Positions 44,319 through 52,384 of a DNA stretch of 64,000 nucleotides are shown one piece after another. The notes below the pieces were generated by a model. That model worked only from the letters and a program-made list of their open reading frames with translations. It searched no databases and was not told where the DNA came from. Each line of letters opens with the position of its first letter. Position 1 is the first letter of the stretch. The position numbers were made by a program, and so were the translations under genes. The stretch comes from CAZSDW01 sp964605705 (lineage in GTDB: Bacteria; Fidelibacterota; UBA2242). The stretch lies in contig CAZSDW010000014.1 in NCBI GenBank assembly GCA_964605705.1, forward strand, positions 10,218 through 74,217, read 5' to 3'.

Positions 44319-46025
44319 ATGAATTTTAAAAGATCGTTTTTCCATTTTTCTTACATTTTTCTGTTTTTAATTACACAAAGTCTTCTTTTTGCCCAATGGC
44401 CAAAGACTGTCCAGGAAGAATTATTTATAGGATATGGTGTTTACCCTAAAGCCGTAAGCGATGGAAACGGCGGTGTATTCATTGCTGCTACGTACAACTC
44501 ATACTATTCCTCAGTGCGCATCCAAAGAGTTAATAGAAACGGTAATATTATTTGGCTAAATCAACTAATTTTAACCGGAAGTAAACACCAGCAAACTCTT
44601 GTTAATGCTGATATAGTCTCAGATGGAAACGGCGGTATGTATTTAGTATACTATGATACGCATTTTATTGAATATCCTTATATTATAAATATTTATCTAA
44701 GAGTCCAGCATATTGACAGTACCGGAAACCAATTATGGAGTAACAATGGTGTTACTCTAGTGACTCCTGCAGATACGACCCAACAATCCAAGTGTACGGG
44801 AGGTGAGACTGTTAGTGATGGCGAGAATGGGATCATTGTATCTTGGCTGGATTATAGAAATACCAGTGCAAGATCAGATTATGGTGATAACTATATTCAG
44901 CGAATTGACATTAATGGAAATTGTCTCTGGGACAGTGGCGGAGTAAGAATCTCAACTCGATCTGGATGTGCGGATGCTCCGCATGTTGTCACGGATGGTA
45001 GCTCTGGCGCAATTATTAATTATTACGAAAGTCGATCCATTTATTTCCAGAGAGTGGATCAGAACGGTAATAAATTATGGGGAGAAAGAGGCATTCAGGA
45101 ACCAGATTCAATGGGGGTGCTCGATATTATTCCTGATGGGGAAAGTGGTATATTTCTAATATGTAGAAAAACCAAATTATATCCTAAATTGGAATATTGG
45201 TGTCAGCGCCTCGATTCAAACGGTGTTTACCTGTACGAAGATGATGGAATTTATATTGGCGAAGGTGAATATTTCGAATCTGGTATTGATAAACCAGTTT
45301 TAAATCCCGATCAGAGTATCTCCTTTACATGGTATTTTAAAGAAAAGGAATATTTCCAAAAAATCACCAAAGAAGGTTTGAAAATCTTTACAGGAAGCGG
45401 TATTTCTGTAACCAATCTGGATAGTGCGTATGCCTACGCGCCGGTTTTAGGAATAAATGGAGATAATTACTGTTTTATCACAAAGCAAGTGAGCAGATTG
45501 AACTATGAAGGGCGCCTTTTTATCCAGCAAATAGATCAAGATGGCACACTGCTATTCGGAGATGAAGGTATCTGTATATCTGATACTCGGGGTAGAGATT
45601 TGGCTTTGGGAATATATGATGTAGTACCCGATGCCAATGATGGATTTATTCTTATCTTTATGAGTGATCCTGGCTATCTATTTGCGAAGCAGGTCAGCGG
45701 CGATGGAATTCTGGGACATGTCAATACAGGTATTGATACCGAACCGACAAAATTATTGCCTTCCGCAATTCAATTATATCAGAATTATCCAAATCCCTTC
45801 AACGCACCCACAACGATTTGTTTTGATATTACAAATCCTGGGTATGTCATCCTTGCAATTTACGATATCCTTGGAAGGGAAATAGAGACACTCATCATCG
45901 AATTCAAACCGGCTGGAAAATATGAGTACAAATGGAGACCAGAGGATTTATCAAGCGGTATCTATTTGTACAGTTTGAGAGTAGGTGAATTTTCAGAAGT
46001 CAAGAAAATGATTTTACTTCGCTGA
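44319..46025 (+). CDS. Secreted repeat protein with T9SS sorting domain
   Basis: 568 aa, signal peptide about 1-25 (YIFLFLITQSLLFAQ). The body has repeated blades of the form VSDGNGGxxxxxxD ... xxxQRIDxNGNxLWxxxGV, at roughly 45-55 residue spacing (for example VSDGENGIIVSWLDYR, IQRIDINGNCLWDSGGV, VTDGSSGAIINYYESR, FQRVDQNGNKLWGERGI), which suggests a beta-propeller. The C-terminal 80 residues are a sorting domain (LYQNYPNPFNAPTTICF ... GIYLYSLRVG). No enzyme motif. GC content looks lower than its neighbours by eye. Confidence 0.7.
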   Translation: MNFKRSFFHFSYIFLFLITQSLLFAQWPKTVQEELFIGYGVYPKAVSDGNGGVFIAATYNSYYSSVRIQRVNRNGNIIWLNQLILTGSKHQQTLVNADIVSDGNGGMYLVYYDTHFIEYPYIINIYLRVQHIDSTGNQLWSNNGVTLVTPADTTQQSKCTGGETVSDGENGIIVSWLDYRNTSARSDYGDNYIQRIDINGNCLWDSGGVRISTRSGCADAPHVVTDGSSGAIINYYESRSIYFQRVDQNGNKLWGERGIQEPDSMGVLDIIPDGESGIFLICRKTKLYPKLEYWCQRLDSNGVYLYEDDGIYIGEGEYFESGIDKPVLNPDQSISFTWYFKEKEYFQKITKEGLKIFTGSGISVTNLDSAYAYAPVLGINGDNYCFITKQVSRLNYEGRLFIQQIDQDGTLLFGDEGICISDTRGRDLALGIYDVVPDANDGFILIFMSDPGYLFAKQVSGDGILGHVNTGIDTEPTKLLPSAIQLYQNYPNPFNAPTTICFDITNPGYVILAIYDILGREIETLIIEFKPAGKYEYKWRPEDLSSGIYLYSLRVGEFSEVKKMILLR

Positions 46026-46036
46026 AGAAAATATAA

Positions 46037-46069
46037 AACCTCCCGAAGGTTGTTGACCTTCGGGAGGTT
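46037..46069. repeat. Palindromic repeat element, copy 2 (also a likely terminator)
   Basis: AACCTCCCGAAGGT, TGTTG, ACCTTCGGGAGGTT: perfect 14-bp stem, a variant of the AACCTTCCGAAGGTT family. It sits between convergent genes, and on the minus strand is followed by TTTTATATTTTC, so it probably terminates the TPR operon. Confidence 0.7.
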
Positions 46070-46080
46070 ATGTTTGATAA

Positions 46081-46728
46081 TCAGTTCAATTCAGCCGCAT
46101 ATTCGGTGTCGGTATAATCTGTTTTGACTTTATCAAAGCATATGCTGGATTTTTCACTATCGCCGTTCTTATCATAAGCCTTTCCTAAGTAATACAGAAT
46201 CTCTGCCTGGGTTTCGTGATCGAAATTATCGGGCGCCTGATTCATCATTTGTTCCAGTTTTTCGTAATCCTCGACAGCCGTTCCCGATCTTCCGAATAAG
46301 GTCGGAATCGCCAGGCAGGTTTGTCCGCGGATAGCACGGCTTTCCACATTGCTTTCGTCCAGTGCGATGCCCTTGTCCATTTCTCTCAAGCCCGCGATGA
46401 CGTAGTAACTCTTGAAGGGTTTGAAACCAACGTAGCGTGACTTGGACAGATAGGCGCTGCCGTACCAGCAGAGAGCGCTGCCGCAAGAAGGGTCCAATTT
46501 CGTAGCATTTTTCAACAGGTCGATCGATTCATTCAACAACGCCTTATCGCCTTTCATGGACAATTGGTATTTCAGTTTCCCGAGACTCAGGTTCAGCTGG
46601 GCATTATCGGGATTCTGCGCCAACTGCTGTTCCAGTTGTTGAATCTGCGTTTCGACGGCAGGATTCTGGGCGTTGAGCATTGTTACACTTAGCAGCATGA
46701 GGACAATGGCGACACTTAGTTTTTTCAT
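46081..46728 (-). CDS. Periplasmic/secreted TPR-repeat protein
   Basis: 215 aa with signal peptide (VAIVLMLLSVTMLNA). TPR-like helices: QLAQNPDNAQLNLSLGKLKYQLSMKGDKALLNESIDLLKNATKLDPSCGSALCWYGSAYL, then YYVIAGLREMDKGIALDESNVESRAIRG, and ILYYLGKAYDKNGDSEKSSICFDKV. AAAGGAG lies 8 nt before ATG 46728. Probably a protein-interaction scaffold; it closes the operon with the ferredoxin-type membrane protein. Confidence 0.8.
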   Translation of the reverse strand: MKKLSVAIVLMLLSVTMLNAQNPAVETQIQQLEQQLAQNPDNAQLNLSLGKLKYQLSMKGDKALLNESIDLLKNATKLDPSCGSALCWYGSAYLSKSRYVGFKPFKSYYVIAGLREMDKGIALDESNVESRAIRGQTCLAIPTLFGRSGTAVEDYEKLEQMMNQAPDNFDHETQAEILYYLGKAYDKNGDSEKSSICFDKVKTDYTDTEYAAELN

Positions 46729-46912
46729 TTTTAATCTCCTTTTGGTTTGTTTCGGTATTGTTCATTGATTGCAATGTCGATGACGCAGCGATTTTTGTCA
46801 TGATCGGTCCGTTATAATTCATGAAGAACAGCGGAATGAGAAGGATCAGCAGCAGGATATAAAAGTAGATGGATATTCTAAGCCCGATGTTGAATAGTTT
46901 TTTGATAGACAT
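46604..46912 (-). CDS. Small membrane protein, C-terminus overlapping the TPR gene
   Basis: ATG 46912 has AAGGA 8-9 nt upstream and begins 18 bp after the ferredoxin-type gene. The first ~45 residues look genuine, with one strong transmembrane helix (SIYFYILLLILLIPLFF). The last ~40 residues lie in another frame over the ribosome-binding site and signal peptide of the TPR gene and look like readthrough. Either the natural product has that tail or a stop was lost through an indel. Function unknown. Confidence 0.45.
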   Translation of the reverse strand: MSIKKLFNIGLRISIYFYILLLILLIPLFFMNYNGPIMTKIAASSTLQSMNNTETNQKEIKNEKTKCRHCPHAAKCNNAQRPESCRRNADSTTGTAVGAESR

Positions 46913-46929
46913 ATTGATAATCCTTTTTA

Positions 46930-48120
46930 TTAATGAATCAGTAATGAGCCGGTTGTGATGAAATGATAAATACGGAACAGTGCGATAGATACGGATCCGC
47001 CGGACAGAATTCCGCCGAAGAGAATTCCCATAAAACTGAATAGCGTTGATGGCGCAATCAATTCTTTCAGAATGGTAACGACTTTTGAATTGGAATTCTT
47101 GGCGAAAATTGGTTTTCCCAACAGCTGAAAATCAATCGCATACGTCGGGCATTTTTCGATACATTTGCCGCATTTGGCGCAGGTCATAGCGACGTAGCCT
47201 TTTTCCAGGGATTCCCGGTTGATCGCCATAAATGGGCAAACCTCGATACATTTACTGCAATTGAGGCATTTTTCTTTATCAATTTTAATCTGGAAGGGAT
47301 TGAACTTGCCCAGCAATGACTGAAATGCACCCAACGGGCAGAAGAAGGCGCAGTGGGTTCGTTTTTTCGTCAGAACCGGCAATATAAACAGCAATGCCAT
47401 GCCCAGGGTAATGAAAATAATTGCCTGGAGATAGGTTTTGAAATCGGTGATTTCCACATATTCTGTAACCAGTTTCAACGGGCAGAGCCATTGACAGTAA
47501 ACCGGGCTCATAGCGAGAAATGACCAGATGATAATGACGGTCAGAATAACAAAGGGCACATAGCGGAGCCAGTGTTTGATTCTCCTGGTAGGGATGATTT
47601 TCCGCTTACCGATGCTGGAAAAACCTTCATCAATGCCGCCGTAGAAGCAGCCCCAGCTGCACCAGCCGTGCCCCAGGGTAATCAGCGAGACCAGCCACAG
47701 GAGAAATATCTGGTAAAATCCGCCATATGTGCCGCCAATTAATTTCGCCGGAAAAATGATCGTGTTTCGAAAAAGCGCCGGCAGGATCAGCATCGGAATG
47801 GCGACCGGGCAGAGCGGTGTTTCATTATTTTCAATCACTTCACGGGTCAATGCCATGGTGCCGCGGGTTTCCAGCAAGTGAGTGATGAATGTCAGAATAA
47901 AGGCGAATGCAAAAATCGTGAAGAAAATGGACCGATATTTAGAAATCTTACCGGTTCGCAGAATCATAAATAGAATAAATGTCAGAAATAGAGTCCAGAT
48001 TATTCGAAAGATAAAAATCTCAAGATGTTCCACGTTTTGCGGATTACCGATGATGAATGTGCTTAACAGGAAAAACATGAGCAGGGAAACGATGGTTGAT
48101 GTGAACAATGATTTTTTCAA
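46930..48120 (-). CDS. NapH/NosR-like membrane 4Fe-4S protein
   Basis: 396 aa with several transmembrane segments and four Cys clusters. Membrane-proximal pairs CSWGCFYGG, CQWLCPLK and CAFFCPLGAF are the Fer4_5 type. A di-cluster ferredoxin domain follows: CLNCSKCIEVCP and CAKCGKCIEKCP. Family members pass electrons from quinol or ferredoxin to periplasmic reductases or maturation systems; no such partner is encoded here, so the acceptor is unknown. The gene lies 243 bp downstream of a LytTR regulator on the same strand, behind a set of phased repeats. Confidence 0.8.
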   Translation of the reverse strand: MKKSLFTSTIVSLLMFFLLSTFIIGNPQNVEHLEIFIFRIIWTLFLTFILFMILRTGKISKYRSIFFTIFAFAFILTFITHLLETRGTMALTREVIENNETPLCPVAIPMLILPALFRNTIIFPAKLIGGTYGGFYQIFLLWLVSLITLGHGWCSWGCFYGGIDEGFSSIGKRKIIPTRRIKHWLRYVPFVILTVIIIWSFLAMSPVYCQWLCPLKLVTEYVEITDFKTYLQAIIFITLGMALLFILPVLTKKRTHCAFFCPLGAFQSLLGKFNPFQIKIDKEKCLNCSKCIEVCPFMAINRESLEKGYVAMTCAKCGKCIEKCPTYAIDFQLLGKPIFAKNSNSKVVTILKELIAPSTLFSFMGILFGGILSGGSVSIALFRIYHFITTGSLLIH

Positions 48121-48200
48121 TTTTTGCTCTCTTTTCGGTTTCGTATTTCAAATCTCACAGGAATGTTAATCAGGCTGAAAACCGATTAAAAGTGTAATGG

Positions 48201-48280
48201 TACCAATGGCAAAATTATGTGATGAATGGCAGTCCGGCGTGGGACGAATTGCAGGATTATGGGATGAAGTGCAAGGTAAT
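48201..48280. repeat. Four helically phased imperfect repeats before the 4Fe-4S gene
   Basis: Units centred on GGCA 48208, GGCA 48228, TGCA 48250 and TGCA 48270 (spacing 20, 22, 20 bp), with flanks close to GAAtkGCArrrTwATG. They lie 80-160 bp upstream of the minus-strand start at 48120. Spacing of about two helical turns suits LytTR-type direct-repeat binding. Confidence 0.45.
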
Positions 48281-48315
48281 GCGGTTCCGGAGCAAGAAAT
48301 CCGGAACAAGGTAAA

Positions 48316-48345
48316 ACTTCCGAAGGTTCAAAACCTTCGGAAGGT
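48316..48345 (-). repeat. Palindromic repeat element, copy 3
   Basis: ACTTCCGAAGGTT, CAA, and AACCTTCGGAAGGT (one base longer than the left arm). It lies just behind the LytTR gene stop on its strand, followed on that strand by TTTTACC, so it may serve as a terminator. Confidence 0.6.
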
Positions 48346-48363
48346 CTATCTCAATAATTGATG

Positions 48364-49233
48364 TCAGCGCTTGATAAATCTGCTGCGGAAGAGTTTTGTA
48401 TATGTTCTGGAAACGGGAACAACACAGTCCGTATTTTCCAGATGAAGCGTATAGCCGAGCGAATCACCACTGATTGATTTAACCTGATTGATGTTTACGA
48501 TATATGATCTGTGGCAGCGTTGCAGATGATCGAAATTTCCGATTGACGATTCCAATTCTTTGAGAGTCGCGCGGATGAGTTTTATCTGGAGACTGTCATT
48601 AAAAAAATAGAAAAATTCCAGGTAATTCCGCCGGGATTGGATATATAGAACTTGGTTGGATTCTACCTCGATATAGTCGCCTTCGGAGTGCCCGGTGAAT
48701 TTCAGGATTTGAGCGCTGACCGGTTTTGATAGTGCGCCGCCTTCGGAAATTACCGAATTGATCGTGGCGGCGTCTTTCAAATTTTGTTTCAGGATTTGGT
48801 TGTACTTGATCAGAATCAGCAGGAAAACCGGAAATGTAGCCACGATTAATGTGTAAAATATAAACACGATAATCGAAACAAGATCAATTCTGATAAATCC
48901 GCAGACCGACAAGTAAACAGTATTGATTATGGCGATAATAAGGATGTTATAAAGAATGAATAGAATTTCCTTGTACACCTTCCATTGTTCTTCAGAAAAA
49001 ATATCAGGAAACATTACCGGCAATAATCTTGTATTGGCGATGACAATGCAGAAGGTAATAAAACCGAATCCGAATTCGATAAGATATCTCCTGCCTGGCG
49101 GAATCGAATGCAGCCCGAAAGGATGAAAAATCGCCAGGATCAGAAAGATCATTCCGCCCATCAAAATGCCGCTGTGGCGAAATTGATTGAAGGGAAACGG
49201 TTTTCTGAGAACTATGAAAATGTTGTTAATCAT
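48364..49233 (-). CDS. Membrane-bound LytTR-family transcription regulator
   Basis: 289 aa. The N-terminal half has four to five transmembrane helices (GILMGGMIFLILAIFHPFG, YLIEFGFGFITFCIVIA, ILFILYNILIIAIINTVYL, LVSIIVFIFYTLIVATFPVFLLIL). The C-terminal 100 residues are a LytTR DNA-binding domain (VLYIQSRRNYLEFFYF, LKELESSIGNFDHLQRCHRSYIVNINQVKSI, VPVSRTYTKLFRSRF). There is no receiver domain, so it is a one-component system that probably senses a membrane signal. The gene lies upstream of the 4Fe-4S operon. Confidence 0.88.
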   Translation of the reverse strand: MINNIFIVLRKPFPFNQFRHSGILMGGMIFLILAIFHPFGLHSIPPGRRYLIEFGFGFITFCIVIANTRLLPVMFPDIFSEEQWKVYKEILFILYNILIIAIINTVYLSVCGFIRIDLVSIIVFIFYTLIVATFPVFLLILIKYNQILKQNLKDAATINSVISEGGALSKPVSAQILKFTGHSEGDYIEVESNQVLYIQSRRNYLEFFYFFNDSLQIKLIRATLKELESSIGNFDHLQRCHRSYIVNINQVKSISGDSLGYTLHLENTDCVVPVSRTYTKLFRSRFIKR

Positions 49234-49313
49234 TAATTAAAATTTAAAGGCAGTGTGTCGGTTCACAAGAAGAAATTGATTTTATTGCATTAGAATTCCG
49301 AGATTTATTTATC

Positions 49314-49368
49314 AAACCTTCGGAAGGTAAGATTTGTCCCGCCAATGGCGAGAAACCTTCGGAAGGTT
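49314..49368. repeat. Palindromic repeat element, copy 4 (direct-repeat variant)
   Basis: AAACCTTCGGAAGGT occurs at 49314-49328 and again at 49353-49367 in the same orientation, separated by a segment containing the small hairpin CGCC-AAT-GGCG. Located between the LytTR gene start and the YbjQ gene stop. Confidence 0.6.
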
Positions 49369-49374
49369 TATCAT

Positions 49375-49686
49375 TTAACCAAATTTTACCGCAGTTCCAT
49401 AGACCAGAATTTCCGCAGCGCCCTGCTTGACTGCACTGGAAGCATAACGGATATTGATAACCGCGTCGGCGCCCAGGGTTTCGGCTTCCTCCACCATCCG
49501 TTTCGTCGCATTGGCGCGGGCTTCATTAATCATTTCAGAATAGGCAACCAGTTCGCCCCCCACAAGACCTTTCAGAAATGCCATGATGTCTTTACCGACA
49601 TGCTTGGACTGAATAAAAGAACCCTTGACGATCCCCAGCGTTTCCAGTTTATTACCGGAAATAAAATCAGTATTTACTAAGATCAT
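49375..49686 (-). CDS. YbjQ/UPF0145-family protein
   Basis: 103 aa from ATG 49686 (GAGG 7 nt upstream). Motifs are GNKLETLGIVKGSFIQSKHVGKDIMAFLKGLVGGELVAYSEMINEARANATKRMVEEAETLGADAVINIRY, typical of the family annotated as heavy-metal-binding or YbjQ; the molecular function is unresolved. Its start overlaps the end of the small membrane gene by 20 bp. Confidence 0.85.
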   Translation of the reverse strand: MILVNTDFISGNKLETLGIVKGSFIQSKHVGKDIMAFLKGLVGGELVAYSEMINEARANATKRMVEEAETLGADAVINIRYASSAVKQGAAEILVYGTAVKFG

Positions 49687-49897
49687 TTTCATCCTCGCTT
49701 TTGATTTCTTTGACACGTTGTATAAATACGGCAATCAGTGCTGCTACCAGTGCAATTACAATGATAAGAATCAGAATGTTGAGAACTACCGGCAGGTTCA
49801 TCTGTTTGATAATAAAGAGATACAGGAAGGCGTATCCAATGACGATAATGGATGCCAGAATGACTATAATAAGCGGAGCAATAATTTTCTTAATCAT
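49667..49897 (-). CDS. Small two-helix membrane protein
   Basis: 76 aa with two hydrophobic helices (PLIIVILASIIVIGYAFLYLFII and VLNILILIIVIALVAALIAVFI) and a charged C-terminal tail. It is coupled to the YbjQ gene by a 20-bp overlap, a pairing that suggests a joint membrane function. No known family recognised. Confidence 0.65.
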   Translation of the reverse strand: MIKKIIAPLIIVILASIIVIGYAFLYLFIIKQMNLPVVLNILILIIVIALVAALIAVFIQRVKEIKSEDENDLSKY

Positions 49898-49941
49898 GCT
49901 GTAATATTAATCAAGTTTCGGAAAAATGTCAGGGATAAATT

Positions 49942-50733
49942 TTATACCAGGTTAAGCTGCAAAACAGTCACGGCTTCCCCGCTCAACAGGACCCTGTCTC
50001 CGGCAAGTTCGACCTGTATTACGCCACCGCGGCTCGATGCCTGATAGGCAGTCATCTTTGATCTTTTCAATTTCTTACCCCAATAGGGACCGAGAGTGCA
50101 ATGCGCAGAACCGGTGACGGGATCTTCATTAATGCCGACCCTGGGGGCGAAAAATCGCGATACGAAATCAAAGTTGGAATTTGCGGCTCGACTGGTGACG
50201 ATAATACCCCGCGCGTCGATATTTTTCATCAAGGTGAAATCCGGCTGAAGTGTTTTGATTTTTTTATCGGAATCGACTTCAACCAACAGATCGAAGTCAT
50301 TTTTTGCGATAGCGATAACAGGAATATTTTCAAGGACATCACCCAGAAGCTCCGGCACGTCACAGGGAAATGCCGGAGTTGCCGGGAAATTCATTTCCAG
50401 GAATTTGCCTTTGAAGATCACTGTCAACAGACCACTCCGGGTAAAAAATCGGGCGGTCTCATGGGATTTCAAAATTCCTGTTTCAAATAAAATGTGAGCC
50501 GTTGCCAGGGTGGCATGCCCGCAGAGTTCGACTTCAGTCGTTGGAGTAAACCAGCGCAGCTGAAAGCCATTATCCTCTGGATAGACGAACGCCGTTTCGG
50601 ACAGGTTCATTTCCATGGCGATATTCTGCATCCAGTTTTCCGGAGCCGCCTTGTCAAGAATGCAGACACCCGCGGGATTGCCCTTAAAGGATTCCCTTGT
50701 AAAGGAATCCACCTGATAAAGTTGAATATTCAA
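49942..50733 (-). CDS. PhzF-family isomerase-like protein
   Basis: 263 aa, diaminopimelate-epimerase fold. MNIQLYQVDSFTRESFKGNPAGVCIL, MNLSETAFVYPED (with the catalytic Glu), LRWFTPTTEVELCGHATLATAHIL and NEDPVTGSAHCTLGPYW are the hallmark PhzF segments. Apart from phenazine producers, members have diverse or unknown substrates, and no phenazine genes are here. Confidence 0.88.
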   Translation of the reverse strand: MNIQLYQVDSFTRESFKGNPAGVCILDKAAPENWMQNIAMEMNLSETAFVYPEDNGFQLRWFTPTTEVELCGHATLATAHILFETGILKSHETARFFTRSGLLTVIFKGKFLEMNFPATPAFPCDVPELLGDVLENIPVIAIAKNDFDLLVEVDSDKKIKTLQPDFTLMKNIDARGIIVTSRAANSNFDFVSRFFAPRVGINEDPVTGSAHCTLGPYWGKKLKRSKMTAYQASSRGGVIQVELAGDRVLLSGEAVTVLQLNLV

Positions 50734-50779
50734 AGAAAAATTATATTCTTCGAAATATTTTGTGGATTGATCAAATGCA

Positions 50780-52384
50780 CTACTTTACCAGAATCATTTT
50801 TCTGACCCGGTTGAAATCCCCGGCGATAAACTGATAGAAATAAATGCCGGATGGTATATCGCCTGCATCGAGATTCAATGTATAATCCCCGGCTGGTTGC
50901 TGTTCATTAACTAATGTCTTGATCTCATGCCCCATCAGATCCAGCAGCGTCAGTTCGACCAGACCAGGTTGTGGAATGGTGTAATGAATCCTTGTTGAAG
51001 CATTAAAGGGATTGGGATAATTTTGGGATAGCCGGTACGTTTCCGGCTGCCCGAACTGTAATTCCTTAACGGAGTTCAATTTTCCCGAATACAGCACCAG
51101 ATGATCCAGGATGATGGTTCCCAGGGCGACATCACCCTCACTGGCGCTGATGGAAAATTCCATCTGAAAACCCTTTATCATGTCCAAATCCAGTTGATCG
51201 TTGCCTTCGATCCCATACCAGCCGAGTCGTTCGAATCCGTTTCCATTGGGATCATTTCTGACATCCGCAAGCGGCAGGGCGACTTTCGTCCAGCCGGGAT
51301 TATCATCCAGAATATAGTGAAAAGAATACCAGTATTCGGTTTGACCGACGTCGTAAGTTTTGTTCCCATCGGGCGAATCGCTGACGTCGCAGAGATTAAA
51401 GCGCAGATGGACAGCGTCGGGTATATTGGATTTGTTCTCATTATAATACCAAAACGCCAGTGTATCATATAAGGAAAAATCATACACGCCGAGCGAGTCG
51501 GGATGGAGATGCAGCAAATAAGCGCCGCCGCCCCAATCCTGATCATGGGTGACGCCCCAGTCAACACGCATAGCAGCGGTTCCATATATGAACGGATCAG
51601 TGACGTAGCTGACAACTGCCTGAGTTTCATAATTGATATGGGTATCCACCTGGTCGCCCCAGTAGGGATTCTGGTCAAAACTGTTAAAAACCATAGTATC
51701 ACCGCCGGCTGATGTGAGTATTAAGTTATCCAGAATAATGGTACCCAATGCCACATCACCTTCACTGGCGCTGATGGAAAATTCCATCTGAAAACCCTTT
51801 ATCATGTCCAAATCCAGTTGATCGTTGCCTTCGATCCCATACCAGCCGAGTCGTTCGAATCCGTTTCCATTGGGATCATTTCTGACATCCGCAAGCGGCA
51901 GGGCGACTTTCGTCCAGCCGGGATTATCATCCAGAATATAGTGAAAAGAATACCAGTATTCGGTTTGACCGACGTCGTAAGTTTTGTTCCCATCGGGCGA
52001 ATCGCTGACGTCGCAGAGATTAAAGCGCAGATGGACAGCGTCGGGTATATTGGATTTGTTCTCATTATAATACCAAAACGCCAGTGTATCATATAAGGAA
52101 AAATCATACACGCCGAGCGAGTCGGGATGGAGATGCAGCAGATAAGCACCACCGCCCCAATCCTGATCATGAGTGACGCCCCAGTCAATCCGCATGGCAG
52201 CGGTTCCATATATGAACGGATCAGTGACATAACTGACAATTGCCTGGGTTTCATATTCTGAATACGTGTCCACCTGTCCCCCCCAATATGGATCGCTGTC
52301 AAAGCTGTTGAAAACCCACTGACTGAAGGCAAGGACTGGCGCGAACAGAAGCAAACCTGGAAAATAACTTCTCTTTTTCATCAT
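50780..52384 (-). CDS. Secreted protein with two near-identical CBM-like domains and T9SS sorting domain
   Basis: 534 aa. Signal peptide about 1-21 (YFPGLLLFAPVLAFS). Two tandem domains of 208 aa each start WVFNSFDSDPYWGGQVDT and MVFNSFDQNPYWGDQVDT, and are identical over most of their length. The fold resembles carbohydrate-binding or CIA30-like jellyrolls (LYDTLAFWYYNE, VHLRFNLCDVSDSPDG, GWTKVALPLADV, MIKGFQMEFSI). A sorting domain closes it (LSQNYPNPFNASTRIHYT). The 624-bp period is visible in the DNA. No catalytic motif; glycan binding is inferred. Confidence 0.78.
   Translation of the reverse strand: MMKKRSYFPGLLLFAPVLAFSQWVFNSFDSDPYWGGQVDTYSEYETQAIVSYVTDPFIYGTAAMRIDWGVTHDQDWGGGAYLLHLHPDSLGVYDFSLYDTLAFWYYNENKSNIPDAVHLRFNLCDVSDSPDGNKTYDVGQTEYWYSFHYILDDNPGWTKVALPLADVRNDPNGNGFERLGWYGIEGNDQLDLDMIKGFQMEFSISASEGDVALGTIILDNLILTSAGGDTMVFNSFDQNPYWGDQVDTHINYETQAVVSYVTDPFIYGTAAMRVDWGVTHDQDWGGGAYLLHLHPDSLGVYDFSLYDTLAFWYYNENKSNIPDAVHLRFNLCDVSDSPDGNKTYDVGQTEYWYSFHYILDDNPGWTKVALPLADVRNDPNGNGFERLGWYGIEGNDQLDLDMIKGFQMEFSISASEGDVALGTIILDHLVLYSGKLNSVKELQFGQPETYRLSQNYPNPFNASTRIHYTIPQPGLVELTLLDLMGHEIKTLVNEQQPAGDYTLNLDAGDIPSGIYFYQFIAGDFNRVRKMILVK
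51138..52140. repeat. Tandem duplication with 379 bp of perfect identity
   Basis: Bases 51138-51516 are identical to 51762-52140 (offset 624 bp), while the flanks of the same period have diverged at scattered positions. It encodes the repeated domain of the 50780-52384 gene. Confidence 0.9.

Noticed and set aside
43903..49368. Repeats considered as a CRISPR array
   Set aside because: Only four copies in separate intergenic gaps, no regular spacers, no cas genes.
51178..52332. Two long minus-strand frames (174 and 176 codons) almost identical to each other
   Set aside because: They lie in another frame of the duplicated secreted-protein gene and are copies of one shadow frame produced by the 624-bp repeat.
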